Assembly: GCA_002718735.1 (NCBI GenBank)
Contig: PBFR01000014.1
Location: 1-50,165 of the forward strand
Length of the DNA: 50,165 bases
Direction: 5' to 3'
Origin: Halobacteriovoraceae bacterium
GTDB taxonomy: Bacteria > Bdellovibrionota > Bacteriovoracia > Bacteriovoracales > Bacteriovoracaceae
Positions 1-7,833 of the stretch are shown piece by piece. The translations under genes and the position numbers were made by a program. The notes beneath the pieces are model-generated. The model saw nothing but the letters and a program-made list of their open reading frames with translations, was not told the origin of the DNA and searched no databases. Within the stretch, counting starts at the first letter, position 1. Every line of letters starts with the position of its first letter.

Positions 1-397
1 TTGGAAGGCAAAAGAAAAATAGAAGGTATGGCCAAATTATTCGAAGACCTTTTCCAATGTAAACTCCATCTAATGAACTAATAGAGAGTAGCAAGAATAG
101 TAAAAATATATTTGATTTATGAAAGTGTTTATTTATTAAAAAGATAATTGCCGAAAAAATAGTCACAACGTATAGAGTAGGTACTAGTAAAATTGAGCCC
201 CCTGTTAGGCTGTAATTCTTTAATTCAAAAATATTTAAGCTTGCTGTATAAATCTCTGGAATGTCTTGATAAAAGCTAAAAAAGAAGAATAGACGCTCAG
301 AGCATCTCAATACTAGGGAGAAAACGAGAAGGATTCTTGCAATAATCAGGAAGCGGGTAGAGATTCCAAAATAACCTTGCATGGCCAACGCTTCCAT
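1..397 (-). CDS. partial integral membrane protein, HTTM-like
   Basis: The frame is open from ATG at 397 to the left edge, about 132 codons with no stop, so the 3' end lies outside the window. A second ATG at 382 follows GGAAG at a good distance and may be the real start. The visible protein has several hydrophobic stretches broken by short polar loops (SSLDGVYIGKG, then a RIIWPYLLFFF segment). This layout resembles the HTTM (VKD-carboxylase-like) membrane family, to which SdpB of the SDP peptide-toxin system belongs, but the match is from memory and weak. It follows the 2OG-oxygenase-like gene on the same strand with essentially no gap, so the two are probably cotranscribed. Membrane location is well supported; the family name is tentative. 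Confidence 0.5.
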   Translation of the reverse strand, partial: MEALAMQGYFGISTRFLIIARILLVFSLVLRCSERLFFFFSFYQDIPEIYTASLNIFELKNYSLTGGSILLVPTLYVVTIFSAIIFLINKHFHKSNIFLLFLLLSISSLDGVYIGKGLRIIWPYLLFFFCLP

Positions 398-398
398 A

Positions 399-902
399 TC
401 ATTGACTTAAAATAACTTTTCCAGCAATGGAAAGTCGTGGAGTTTCTTCCTTATGAATATTGGTGAAGTGGAACATCCAGCTCGGAAAAAAGATTAATTT
501 ACCTTTTTGAGGTTTTATTTTAACGTAAGTATTAAATTTGACTTCATCTTCCTCGTGAATAAAGTGAGGAGCCTCAATATTTAGCAAGGTATCGGAGTTA
601 TCTAAAAAAAGTACCCAGCTTATACTTTGTTCGTCTTTAATAACATGGCAATGCCTAGTTGCCTGCTCTCCTGTTTTTAGTAAGTTCAGCCACGCGTGAT
701 GCTCAGAAACCTTAAGCTCCAGGCCCAACTCAATGATAAGCTCTTGTGATTGAGTTGTTACTATATCCTTAAGGGTTTTTAATTCTTTTTGGGGGAGATC
801 TGAAAAAATGTTGTAGAGCCTGTAGTAGTTTAACAGAAAGTTTCTATGCTCTTTTGGTATTAGCTTTTCTCGTTTTTTGATTTCTGAAATATAGTGATCC
901 AA
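399..902 (-). CDS. 2OG-Fe(II) oxygenase-like protein (PF13759 type)
   Basis: The 167-residue product from a TTG codon resembles the putative 2OG-Fe(II) oxygenases that hydroxylate with iron, oxygen and 2-oxoglutarate. Visible features are an AWLNLLKTG strand followed by an HCH pair (candidate iron ligands), then a KGKLIFFPSWMFH segment with the distal His, and a downstream PRLSI whose Arg would bind 2-oxoglutarate. The start is doubtful: the frame stays open and protein-like for about 70 more codons, to position 1112, with no ATG, GTG or TTG. Either a rare start such as ATA at 1091 is used, or the 5' end is lost. It is divergent from the hydroxylase-like gene at 1115. A role in tailoring a peptide of this locus is inferred from context. 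Confidence 0.55.
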   Translation of the reverse strand: MDHYISEIKKREKLIPKEHRNFLLNYYRLYNIFSDLPQKELKTLKDIVTTQSQELIIELGLELKVSEHHAWLNLLKTGEQATRHCHVIKDEQSISWVLFLDNSDTLLNIEAPHFIHEEDEVKFNTYVKIKPQKGKLIFFPSWMFHFTNIHKEETPRLSIAGKVILSQ

Positions 903-1103
903 GTTTGTTTCGATCCTACTAAAAAGATGGTCATTTTCAAGTAAATGTTCTTGAATGAAGAAGTCAAAAGCAGGAGGGTTAAGTATATCCCCATTGCTTC
1001 GATTTGAATTTATTCCTCTGTAGTACTTGATTGTTTGGCTCCAGAAAAAAGATGTTCCAGTTGAAATGGGATATATATTTATTTCAAGTATCTTGTTTGA
1101 TAA

Positions 1104-1109
1104 TATAAT
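1104..1109 (+). promoter_or_regulatory. candidate -10 box upstream of the hydroxylase gene
   Basis: A perfect TATAAT lies six bases before the ATG at 1115. No convincing -35 is seen 16-18 bases upstream and there is no Shine-Dalgarno sequence, so if it is used the transcript would be nearly leaderless. Confidence 0.3.
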
Positions 1110-1114
1110 ACTTT

Positions 1115-1819
1115 ATGAGCTCAAATACAATTGTACTTCTCATTTTAAGTTTTGTCTTTTTTGTTTCAGAGTATTTTTTTACTTACAAAAAAACAAACCT
1201 TATGGATCGCTTAACTCAATTCATTAAGGATATACCTTTTTATTGTTTCAACACCATAATCCCCGCGTATTTAATTAAAACTATTTTCTTCTATTACATT
1301 AGCTTTCTACACTGGGCCAGTCCTGGATATGTTCCTCTTTTGGAAGGTTTTGAACTGTCTGCAGGATTGCTTTTTTTTATTGGTTTTCTAATTAGTGATT
1401 TCGTTGGATATATGACACATAGGTTTTGGTATCATAAAAAACTATGGATCTTGCATAGGATGCACCATAGTTCCAAAGTTGTCCGATGGCACAGCTCATT
1501 TCGCTTCAATCCATTAGAGTTGGCGTTAACGACTTCATTGATTTATATCATTTACTCCCTGCTTGGAATCCCTAAATACCTTTTTTATGATCTGTTGATT
1601 TTCAATTATTTCATAAATTATATGGCACACTCAGAGCTTCCTATCGGAAATAAATACATTGAGAAAATTCTAGTGACGCCTAATTATCACAGGGTCCATC
1701 ACTCTGTTGATATTAATAATCAAAGATCAAACTACGCAGGTGTATTTACCATTTGGGATAGAATGTTTTGTTCAGTAAATAACACGCCTTTGAAGAATAT
1801 AAAGCTAGGTATTAAATGA
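1115..1819 (+). CDS. fatty acid hydroxylase / sterol desaturase superfamily membrane protein
   Basis: The 234-residue membrane protein carries the histidine clusters of the di-iron hydroxylase superfamily: HRFWYH (102-107), HRMHH (114-118) and YHRVHH (191-196). These bind two irons and activate oxygen to hydroxylate or desaturate a lipid-like substrate in the membrane. Hydrophobic segments lie at about residues 5-22, 50-66, 83-100 and 135-170. It heads a three-gene + strand set with a putative peptidase (11 bases downstream) and a SagB-like oxidoreductase, so it may act on a lipid or peptide product of the RiPP locus; that role is inferred. The start lacks a clear ribosome binding site, and an internal ATG at residue 30 is possible. 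Confidence 0.75.
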   Translation: MSSNTIVLLILSFVFFVSEYFFTYKKTNLMDRLTQFIKDIPFYCFNTIIPAYLIKTIFFYYISFLHWASPGYVPLLEGFELSAGLLFFIGFLISDFVGYMTHRFWYHKKLWILHRMHHSSKVVRWHSSFRFNPLELALTTSLIYIIYSLLGIPKYLFYDLLIFNYFINYMAHSELPIGNKYIEKILVTPNYHRVHHSVDINNQRSNYAGVFTIWDRMFCSVNNTPLKNIKLGIK

Positions 1820-1829
1820 GGTACACTCA

Positions 1830-2639
1830 ATGAAGTTTTTATCTCCTAGTGAAGATGAATTAGTTGAAGTTAATATTTACAATTACAATAATCAAAGATT
1901 ATTTGAAAACAACAACGCGTTTTTGTTTAACGGCTTTTTCCCGAATTTGGCTGCCGAGTTACTGAGACAAAAAAAGAGTATCAGTTTCTTATCACGTTAC
2001 AACCTCGAAATAGCTAACAAGTACTTTCCCGAGTATGAAACTCATTTACATCTAGTACCACCGTCTTTAGAAAAAACTAATCAAAGCAATCAAAGATCCA
2101 TTAGGAATATCGTATATGAGGGACATGCTAATTTTTTTAGCGGAATTGATTTATCGACAAGATTAATATGCACAATGGTGAGTGAGAATAGGGGTCTTGA
2201 GTCTTTTATTTCCACACACATTGAGCCAAGTGTCCGTGTTCCTGTTCAATTTACTTCTGATTTTGATCATCATATTCATGATTTGCCCATGCATTGGGAG
2301 AGCTTCTACTCAAAAGTTCAGGAGGAATTTAAGGCCTGCGGTGGTATCGATTTGAGTCTCACAGACGATTTAGATCCTAGGAGTACTCTAATTATCAATT
2401 GTTCCACATCTTATCACCAGCCATTTTTCCATAAGACATTTGAGCTCCTTGAGGGCGGAGCAAGTTTTTTTGGTTCGACTAGAAACCCTTACCAAGATTA
2501 TTTTGGCCTAAATAATATTGAAACGTTTCATGCGACAGCAATTAGAAACTGGTCACCATTTCATCCTGAAAGCTATATCAATTTAGCACTTGAACAGAGG
2601 TTGGTGGGACTTCTTAAGAGGAGGTTTCAATTTGTTTGA
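1830..2639 (+). CDS. putative clan CD (C25/caspase-fold-like) cysteine peptidase
   Basis: The 269-residue protein has no obvious close relative I can name. Two motifs look like the dyad of clan CD peptidases: a hydrophobic strand ending in a His (IVYEGHANFF, His99), and a second strand ending in a Cys (STLIINCSTSYH, Cys191), followed by GGASFFGST (209-217), which recalls the GA-rich strand after the catalytic Cys in gingipain-type C25 enzymes. If correct, it could cleave leader peptides of the RiPPs made here; no other leader peptidase is apparent in the locus. ATG is preceded by GAGG at good spacing. Its stop overlaps the start of the SagB-like gene, implying translational coupling. The assignment rests on motif reading only, and catalytic activity is unproven. 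Confidence 0.45.
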   Translation: MKFLSPSEDELVEVNIYNYNNQRLFENNNAFLFNGFFPNLAAELLRQKKSISFLSRYNLEIANKYFPEYETHLHLVPPSLEKTNQSNQRSIRNIVYEGHANFFSGIDLSTRLICTMVSENRGLESFISTHIEPSVRVPVQFTSDFDHHIHDLPMHWESFYSKVQEEFKACGGIDLSLTDDLDPRSTLIINCSTSYHQPFFHKTFELLEGGASFFGSTRNPYQDYFGLNNIETFHATAIRNWSPFHPESYINLALEQRLVGLLKRRFQFV

Positions 2640-3861
2640 ATTAGTTAAATTAAACTCTGAAGTCGATATAATAACTGTTAAAAGCAAAAAGTTTATCTGC
2701 TCTAAAAATGGTAATTACATTAACCAAAAAATTGGTGTTTTACCTGAAGGTGAGGGGACTGTTGAATTTATAGAAACTCTTCAAAGAGATTTTTGCAACC
2801 TAAAAGAAACAAAAGAATTTTTTCAAAAGTCAGTTGAGCTCAAGTTGCTCTTTAATCAACTTATAACGGGTGTATTCTTTATTTTTAAGAAAAACTCATC
2901 TGATAAATTTGTTTTCTACCCAAAACACTCAAAGTCTATGAGTGATATCACTGATGTGAATTTTGAAAAAGATCCTTTGATCGAAAACAGGGCTTTTTTA
3001 AGAAAGGTTGGAAAAAAGTGGGAAATCGACTCACCGTCTTCATCGTTTTATATTAAAACTGATTCTGATGTCGATGATATTTCCAAACTTCCTACGGACT
3101 TTTTAGCTTGTCTAAATTTGAAGCTTCTAAACTGTAATACAAATAGGGAAATTGATTTCAAAGATGAGTTATTTCTTTATAACTTAAGAAAACGTTCCGA
3201 TTTACCTAAGGGGACCGTTAAGAAGCGTCAGGATATTCATATAGGTGGCCTCAATCACTTATATGGTAGAAACTGTGAAGAGCTGAATCTTTATAAGCTT
3301 CCTAGCGAGTTTCGACGCAACTCCTCAAGAAGTGACTCTGAACTACCAAAGACACCTTTTTTGAGATTTTTAGAAGACGTTTTCTCTATCCAGGCCGTAT
3401 TGGATGATCCCTTCTTTGGAAGAGTTAATAAAAAGAACTTTCCAAGTGCGGGGTCGGGATATGGTCTGATACCTATAATTTACCTCAATAAGGTGTCTGG
3501 TATGAAGAAAGGGGTTTACACAATCGATGAGCAAAACCATTGCTTAGTCGAAATGCAAGTTCCTGATTCACATTTTCAAACATCCATACAATCTTTTAAA
3601 AAATCATGGGGAGCTATAAATGGTTTTCCTCCCGCGACAATTCAGTTTATCTTTTCCCCTTCATATTACTATCAAAAATACGCGCAAACTTGCCTTGCCT
3701 TGAATATTTTAAATGGGGGGGTAATGTTTTCTGAGATATATAAATTTGCACAAAAGAATGACCTGGGTGCATGTGCCCTGGGTGGGGTTTATGAGGATTT
3801 ATGGTCTGAAATTACAAACGGGGAGTTCTTTAGCCTCTGCGAGATTAGCCTAACTGCCTAA
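2632..3861 (+). CDS. SagB-type FMN-dependent oxidoreductase (azoline dehydrogenase-like)
   Basis: This is a nitroreductase-fold protein of about 409 residues, of the SagB/ThcOx type, which uses FMN to oxidise thiazolines and oxazolines in peptides to azoles. Family signatures in the C-terminal half are PSAGSGYGLIPIIYL followed by GVYTID, a YYQKYAQTCLALNILNGG helix, and NDLGACALGGVYED. The N-terminal 180 residues are divergent and may be a substrate-recognition part. I chose TTG at 2632 because AGGAGG (2619-2624) sits seven bases upstream; an earlier in-frame TTG at 2590 has no such site. The start overlaps the upstream peptidase-like gene by eight bases. Its end overlaps the convergent glycosyltransferase gene by 12 bases. 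It is one of two SagB-like genes in this locus. Confidence 0.75.
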   Translation: MFELVKLNSEVDIITVKSKKFICSKNGNYINQKIGVLPEGEGTVEFIETLQRDFCNLKETKEFFQKSVELKLLFNQLITGVFFIFKKNSSDKFVFYPKHSKSMSDITDVNFEKDPLIENRAFLRKVGKKWEIDSPSSSFYIKTDSDVDDISKLPTDFLACLNLKLLNCNTNREIDFKDELFLYNLRKRSDLPKGTVKKRQDIHIGGLNHLYGRNCEELNLYKLPSEFRRNSSRSDSELPKTPFLRFLEDVFSIQAVLDDPFFGRVNKKNFPSAGSGYGLIPIIYLNKVSGMKKGVYTIDEQNHCLVEMQVPDSHFQTSIQSFKKSWGAINGFPPATIQFIFSPSYYYQKYAQTCLALNILNGGVMFSEIYKFAQKNDLGACALGGVYEDLWSEITNGEFFSLCEISLTA

Positions 3862-5295
3862 GAATAATAAGTTTTCTTTTATTAGAAAATCAATTTGCTT
3901 CCTGGAAATTTTAACTTTCTTGTTATTTAAGAAACTATATACAGCTATAGACTTTGATTGGTCCAGCTCTTCAGATTCTGTCTCTAATAGAGGTTTGTTA
4001 TTTAGGGATAATACCGATTCTTTTATTGAGATAAGTGGACTTAGATAAAGTTTAACAGACTCAATCTTTAATATTTTAGCGTGCTTTGCGTATATCTTGT
4101 TGAATTCTTCAGCGATGGATTGTTCACTACGGCTGATTTGTTTTAACAAAATTGATTTATCTATTGGGGCTCTTTTTTTTGGTTCAGTTATAAGAGCAAA
4201 ACTCCTTTCTTTTGAGTCGACCTTAGCTAAGGTTATAGATTTCACTCCTGCGAGCTTATGAAGCCTGTCTGCGACGTCAAATGGATTTATTACTGGTTTG
4301 GAGTCCAAGAAGTTTACACCTATTTCGATAATTCGATTTGTGCTTTCGTATTCATTTATTAGATCTTGGTGTGCCCCCCAGCGGCTGATTATTGCTGGAG
4401 CTGTATTCCACGATAAAAACTCTCTTAGCGCTATGCCATAGTTCTCATTAGGGTATGTACTTAAAAAGATTCCTATTGCCGAAGTTTTTTCACAAAATTT
4501 TCGAATTGTATTTTTATCTTTAAAGCCATGGAATCTGACTTGATCTTGGTAGCCTTGGACCTCTAAAAGTTTAAGGACTGTCTCCCGATAGTTATAAGAT
4601 TGAGAGTTCGATTTACCTGTGTAATCAAACTCACCAAAAAAGTTAATTGTATAGTTTGGCAGAGATCCATATTTATATTTATAGGCCTGAAGTGAGTTGA
4701 TTATTTCGGTAATGCCTTTCTCAGGGTTGAGTCGCCCGAAGAAGACTAGGTTCTTTGTGCCCTTAAATTCCTTCTTGACCATATTCAAGCTCAGGATATC
4801 GAGCTTGTTGACAGTATTTTTTGGAAATAAAGTTTTTAAAATCTTCTCATCACTATCACATAGACAAAGAAAGCTATCCGATTCATCAAAAGCGTCAAGT
4901 CCGAAATATTTAAATTGATAGCCTAGGGACTTTAAACTATTGGTGATTATGTATTTACAGCTAATTGAGGCTGCCTCTCTTAACTTCTTTATGAAACGAC
5001 CCGTTTCCTTATTGAGATTCATGCATATAACGGAGCTGCATTTTTTTAAAATTAAGTCGTAATTCTTCTCAAAATTTTTGTCAGTAACATCAATTACGTA
5101 AGGGATTATGTCTGGGTTTTGTTCTATTACATTAGTGATGATGATTTTATTAATTTGGGCCATTGATAACCAATTGTCTGAGAACTTGGAGTAGAGAATC
5201 AGAGTTACTGGTTGATTGTTATCTACCGAAATGAGTTTAGAAAATGGGTCTTGATTAAAAACTCTATAAGGGGAAATGTTTAAAAAGTGGTCCAT
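3850..5295 (-). CDS. glycosyltransferase family 4-like (GT-B fold)
   Basis: The 481-residue protein has the GT4 C-terminal sugar-nucleotide domain: FFGRLNPEKGITEII (about 185-199), VRFHGFKD, then STYPNENYGIALREFLSW with the usual glutamate-rich donor site. The N-terminal half would bind the acceptor. After the GT-B core is an extra tail of about 100 residues ending in a helix-rich piece (KQIDFLIKENLLFLG) that could be a small winged-helix; this is a weak impression. ATG at 5295 lies four bases after the stop of the YcaO-like gene with AGGG upstream, so it is the last gene of the operon running from 6955. Context suggests that it glycosylates a peptide rather than an envelope polysaccharide; this is inference. 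Confidence 0.75.
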   Translation of the reverse strand: MDHFLNISPYRVFNQDPFSKLISVDNNQPVTLILYSKFSDNWLSMAQINKIIITNVIEQNPDIIPYVIDVTDKNFEKNYDLILKKCSSVICMNLNKETGRFIKKLREAASISCKYIITNSLKSLGYQFKYFGLDAFDESDSFLCLCDSDEKILKTLFPKNTVNKLDILSLNMVKKEFKGTKNLVFFGRLNPEKGITEIINSLQAYKYKYGSLPNYTINFFGEFDYTGKSNSQSYNYRETVLKLLEVQGYQDQVRFHGFKDKNTIRKFCEKTSAIGIFLSTYPNENYGIALREFLSWNTAPAIISRWGAHQDLINEYESTNRIIEIGVNFLDSKPVINPFDVADRLHKLAGVKSITLAKVDSKERSFALITEPKKRAPIDKSILLKQISRSEQSIAEEFNKIYAKHAKILKIESVKLYLSPLISIKESVLSLNNKPLLETESEELDQSKSIAVYSFLNNKKVKISRKQIDFLIKENLLFLGS

Positions 5296-5299
5296 TCAA

Positions 5300-6289
5300 T
5301 TACCCTAAAATATGAAATGCAGTTTTGTTATTATATTTTAGAATACTCTTTTCAGGAAGGTGTCCATTAAGAAAGGAATGGCTTGGGTCATTGCTGAAAA
5401 TAGGGCTTATCAAGTCTTTACTTTGGGCCTTAGAAAAATAAAGGGGACAATTAGGTAGACCCTGCAGTTCAACCTTTTCCACATAGCTTTTAATTTCTGG
5501 ACTCTTGGGAGCTGGAAATTTTAATTCCTCATTAGAGGTGTATTTATCAAGCAGAAAGGTTGAATATTGAGAGTCCATGGATAAAGAGATATGTTCATCA
5601 ACTCCCACTTTGTCTAATTTCGAAAACTGATCAAAACTGAGAGGGGCATACGGAAAGTCATTGGAAAAGAATCCATCGATGAAACGTATACACTCATTGA
5701 AGGCCTTTGTTGTAGCTTGAGTTAGGTCTTTAGCGACTCCGAAGCCTAGAAAGACACCAAAGCTTCCTTTGCAGGAATTTCTTCCATCTGCTATTGCCAT
5801 TACTGCAACTTCATCCTCACTGCTGTTCATTATGCCAAACCTCAACTCAACACCAAGCTTTGCCAACTCTGTGGTGGCGAAATACTCGACACTATCGGGT
5901 TTAAGGTCAAATATCTTAATCGAGGCACCAGAGAAGTGGATTCTCATATATAAGTCTCTTTCTTTTAATTCACTTATGGCATTTTCTTCACAAAGGCCAG
6001 GATCAGTGTGAACAGCACAACCATTTGAGTTCTTCAGCTTTTTCTCTACAAACACAATTCTTTCCAGAGCCTCAATTAAACTTACTGTTAATGAGGTCAG
6101 TTGGTCATTGGAAGTGTATATTCCGAAAGATGTTTTTTGATTGTAAGTTAGAAAAGAGCACGTGTAGAACGTTGGAAGTATTTCTTTAAATGGAAGAGAC
6201 CACTCCCTTTTGAAGCTATGTAGGTTAAGCTTTTTAGTATTTTGTAGAAACCAGAGATTAACTCTCTTGAGGTCGGCTTTTTTACTCAT
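5300..6289 (-). CDS. small YcaO-like ATP-dependent enzyme
   Basis: The 329-residue protein shows the spaced motifs of YcaO enzymes, which use ATP to activate peptide backbone amides and cyclise or thiolate them: SLIEALERIVF (first Glu-rich ATP site), SNGCAVHTDPGL followed by SELKERD (second), and GFGVAKDLTQATTKAFNECIRF (third). All three are recognisable although the overall sequence is divergent and shorter than E1-fused cyclodehydratases. It has no fused E1-like partner, so recognition is probably supplied by the PqqD-like domain encoded three bases upstream. The gene lies between the recognition-domain/tail fusion and a glycosyltransferase. Whether it makes azolines, thioamides or something else cannot be told from sequence; a TfuA partner is not seen. 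Confidence 0.7.
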   Translation of the reverse strand: MSKKADLKRVNLWFLQNTKKLNLHSFKREWSLPFKEILPTFYTCSFLTYNQKTSFGIYTSNDQLTSLTVSLIEALERIVFVEKKLKNSNGCAVHTDPGLCEENAISELKERDLYMRIHFSGASIKIFDLKPDSVEYFATTELAKLGVELRFGIMNSSEDEVAVMAIADGRNSCKGSFGVFLGFGVAKDLTQATTKAFNECIRFIDGFFSNDFPYAPLSFDQFSKLDKVGVDEHISLSMDSQYSTFLLDKYTSNEELKFPAPKSPEIKSYVEKVELQGLPNCPLYFSKAQSKDLISPIFSNDPSHSFLNGHLPEKSILKYNNKTAFHILG

Positions 6290-6292
6290 AAA

Positions 6293-6694
6293 TCAACTGC
6301 TGTCAGAGTAGGATGAACTATTAGTTGCTGTAAGAGTTGTAAATCCGTATGCGGCCAGTTCCGGTGAGTATAATTCGTCATAAGTTTTAAGCTTTATACC
6401 GAGTTCATTGAACTCTTGTGAAAGTTTGGTCTCAAGGTCTGACTTAATTAAATTAGAGTCCTGAACTGCCTCTGATTGTAAGATTCCAAGATCTAAGAGC
6501 TTTTGTGCGACAGATAGATTTTCATTATTTAACTTGGAAAAATCTCCATTTATGACGCTTTTAAAAACTGAAGTGGCTTGACCTGACAGTTCGATAATAG
6601 AGTCAGCATCATCATCGAGAAAGCAGCAGATGTAGATATCGTTTTCTATCTCGTAATTGTAGATTATATTGTTTGAGAGTTTTAATTCTTTCAT
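6293..6694 (-). CDS. PqqD-like recognition domain fused to Ser/Thr-rich tail (candidate RiPP precursor)
   Basis: The 133-residue protein begins with a PqqD/RRE-like winged-helix region (about 1-78): NDIYICCFLDDDADSIIEL, then ATSVFKSVINGDFSKL and VAQKLLDLGIL, the usual strand-helix pattern of leader-binding domains. A linker of about 35 residues follows, and then a C-terminus, TLTATNSSSYSDSS, that is almost all Ser/Thr with no stabilising hydrophobics. I read this as a recognition domain acting as its own leader for a hydroxyl-rich core. ATG at 6694 is preferred because GGGA lies seven bases upstream; ATG at 6706 has no such site. Its own extended -10 sits just upstream, and the YcaO-like gene starts three bases after its stop. 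An alternative is a plain RRE partner protein with a disordered tail. Confidence 0.6.
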   Translation of the reverse strand: MKELKLSNNIIYNYEIENDIYICCFLDDDADSIIELSGQATSVFKSVINGDFSKLNNENLSVAQKLLDLGILQSEAVQDSNLIKSDLETKLSQEFNELGIKLKTYDELYSPELAAYGFTTLTATNSSSYSDSS

Positions 6695-6727
6695 CTCTAT
6701 TCCCATGTGAATTTGTCAGTCTAGGTC

Positions 6728-6736
6728 ATTATATCA
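6728..6736 (-). promoter_or_regulatory. extended -10 promoter for the recognition-domain/tail operon
   Basis: On the - strand the bases read TGATATAAT, a perfect extended -10 (TGn plus TATAAT). Transcription would start near 6720, just before the gene starting at 6706/6694 and just after the stop of the AYIDP gene. No good -35 is seen, as is common with extended -10 promoters. It would let the tail-fusion gene be expressed apart from the AYIDP gene. Confidence 0.5.
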
Positions 6737-6742
6737 CATTTG

Positions 6743-6955
6743 TTAATTATTTTCATTATTATTAGGTTTCCCTTTGTTTTTCTTAATGTTTTTAGTTTTT
6801 CTGGCTAAGAGCTTAATAATGTAAAGTAGAGTACCAAATAGAAATACCGCACCTTGAATTAAATAGCCACGGATTGATGGGTCGATATAGGCCAAAGCAT
6901 TGTCTGAAAAGAGTGCCAAATAAAGTAAACTTAGAAGTTTTATATTATACTCCAT
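6743..6955 (-). CDS. small AYIDP-motif membrane protein
   Basis: The 70-residue protein has an N-terminal hydrophobic segment that looks like a signal peptide ending at LAYIDPS, then a transmembrane helix (GYLIQGAVFLFGTLLYIIKLL) and a Lys/Asn-rich tail. The YIDP motif right after the first segment is typical of a group of short membrane proteins often found beside envelope polymer, phosphodiesterase or sulfatase-fold genes; no biochemical role is known to me. It is divergent, by 29 bases, from the DUF294-like/sulfatase-fold pair, which matches that association. It also lies 36-48 bases upstream of the recognition-domain fusion on the same strand. No clear ribosome binding site is visible. Confidence 0.6.
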   Translation of the reverse strand: MEYNIKLLSLLYLALFSDNALAYIDPSIRGYLIQGAVFLFGTLLYIIKLLARKTKNIKKNKGKPNNNENN

Positions 6956-6960
6956 ATAAT
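6931..6960 (+). promoter_or_regulatory. candidate promoter for the nucleotidyltransferase-sulfatase pair
   Basis: TTAGAA (6931-6936) and a perfect TATAAT (6955-6960) are separated by 18 bases. The start would be near 6967, giving a short leader to the ATG at 6985. The promoter lies over the 5' end of the divergent AYIDP gene. Confidence 0.4.
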
Positions 6961-6984
6961 CGTTTTTATTACTTTAAGGTAACA

Positions 6985-7833
6985 ATGAGTGTGAATCAAG
7001 ATATTGTCCGAAAATTTGAGAAGTTTAGCCTCTCTTTGAGTCAATGTGCGGAAAAGGAGATCGAGAAGATTAAACTTAAGCTTACTAAGGATCTTATTGG
7101 GTATGATCAATCCAGTTTTGCCTTGGTAATTATGGGAAGTCTGGCCAAGAGGGAGCCATCAATAAACTACGACAGAGATAGTATTCTGATATTTGGAAAC
7201 GACATCGACGAAAATGTAAAATCTGAAATTACAAAAAAATGCATAAGCTCATTTGATGAACTTGGTATACCCAAATGCACTGGTGGAATGTCTATCGACT
7301 CAGAGCAAGCAGTTAGAAGTTTGATGGGCTGGAATGAATTCTTTGGCGGGCTTACAAAGTTTCCTCGTCTAAAACAATTAATATTTGTTGATGCAATGAG
7401 GTCTTCAGTCCTTATCGTTGGAAATCCACATTTGTTTAAGGTTCATCAAGAGTTAGTCGCTCACTGTATTCTTGGTGGGGCAAGCACGGAGCTATTATTG
7501 ATCTCAAGTTGTTTAATGCTACTTTCCCCATCGAAAAAAAATATTAAGCTAATTTTGAATCAAATTATTAAGTATAATTACATCTATGAACCGAGTCTTT
7601 TGTATGAGATGTCCCTTCCTCGCAATTTGAATTTTTTAATTAACCAAGGCATATTGACAAACGAAAATGTCAGCTGGCTTAAAGGATACTATATCCGGTA
7701 CATGTCTTATAGAACAATGATTAAGCTAGATGAAGAAGAGTCTATTAGTGATTTTTTTTCAATGCTTAAATTGAGATTAATTGCATTGAAAGTTCTAGTT
7801 CGTGTTGTAGGAAGAAGGATTGTTAGTTCGTGA
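6985..7833 (+). CDS. DUF294/GlnD-like putative nucleotidyltransferase
   Basis: The 282-residue protein shows the nucleotidyltransferase strand-turn FALVIMGSLAKREPS (about residues 46-60) followed by NYDRDSILIF, equivalent to GS..R.E...D.D in DUF294/GlnD-type enzymes, with the two Asp as metal ligands. The rest is helical and lacks CBS or cyclic-nucleotide domains. These enzymes transfer nucleotides to proteins or small molecules; the target here is unknown. ATG at 6985 was chosen because AAGG lies five bases upstream; the open frame begins further up without a site. The last bases overlap the GTG start of the sulfatase-fold gene (GTGA), indicating coupling. It could modify an envelope product or regulate the neighbouring enzyme. 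Confidence 0.6.
   Translation: MSVNQDIVRKFEKFSLSLSQCAEKEIEKIKLKLTKDLIGYDQSSFALVIMGSLAKREPSINYDRDSILIFGNDIDENVKSEITKKCISSFDELGIPKCTGGMSIDSEQAVRSLMGWNEFFGGLTKFPRLKQLIFVDAMRSSVLIVGNPHLFKVHQELVAHCILGGASTELLLISSCLMLLSPSKKNIKLILNQIIKYNYIYEPSLLYEMSLPRNLNFLINQGILTNENVSWLKGYYIRYMSYRTMIKLDEEESISDFFSMLKLRLIALKVLVRVVGRRIVSS

Noticed and set aside
1830..2639. TfuA-like or E1-like partner for the small YcaO
   Set aside because: The TfuA core pattern and the CxxC zinc pairs of E1-like partners are absent; the His/Cys layout fits a clan CD peptidase better.
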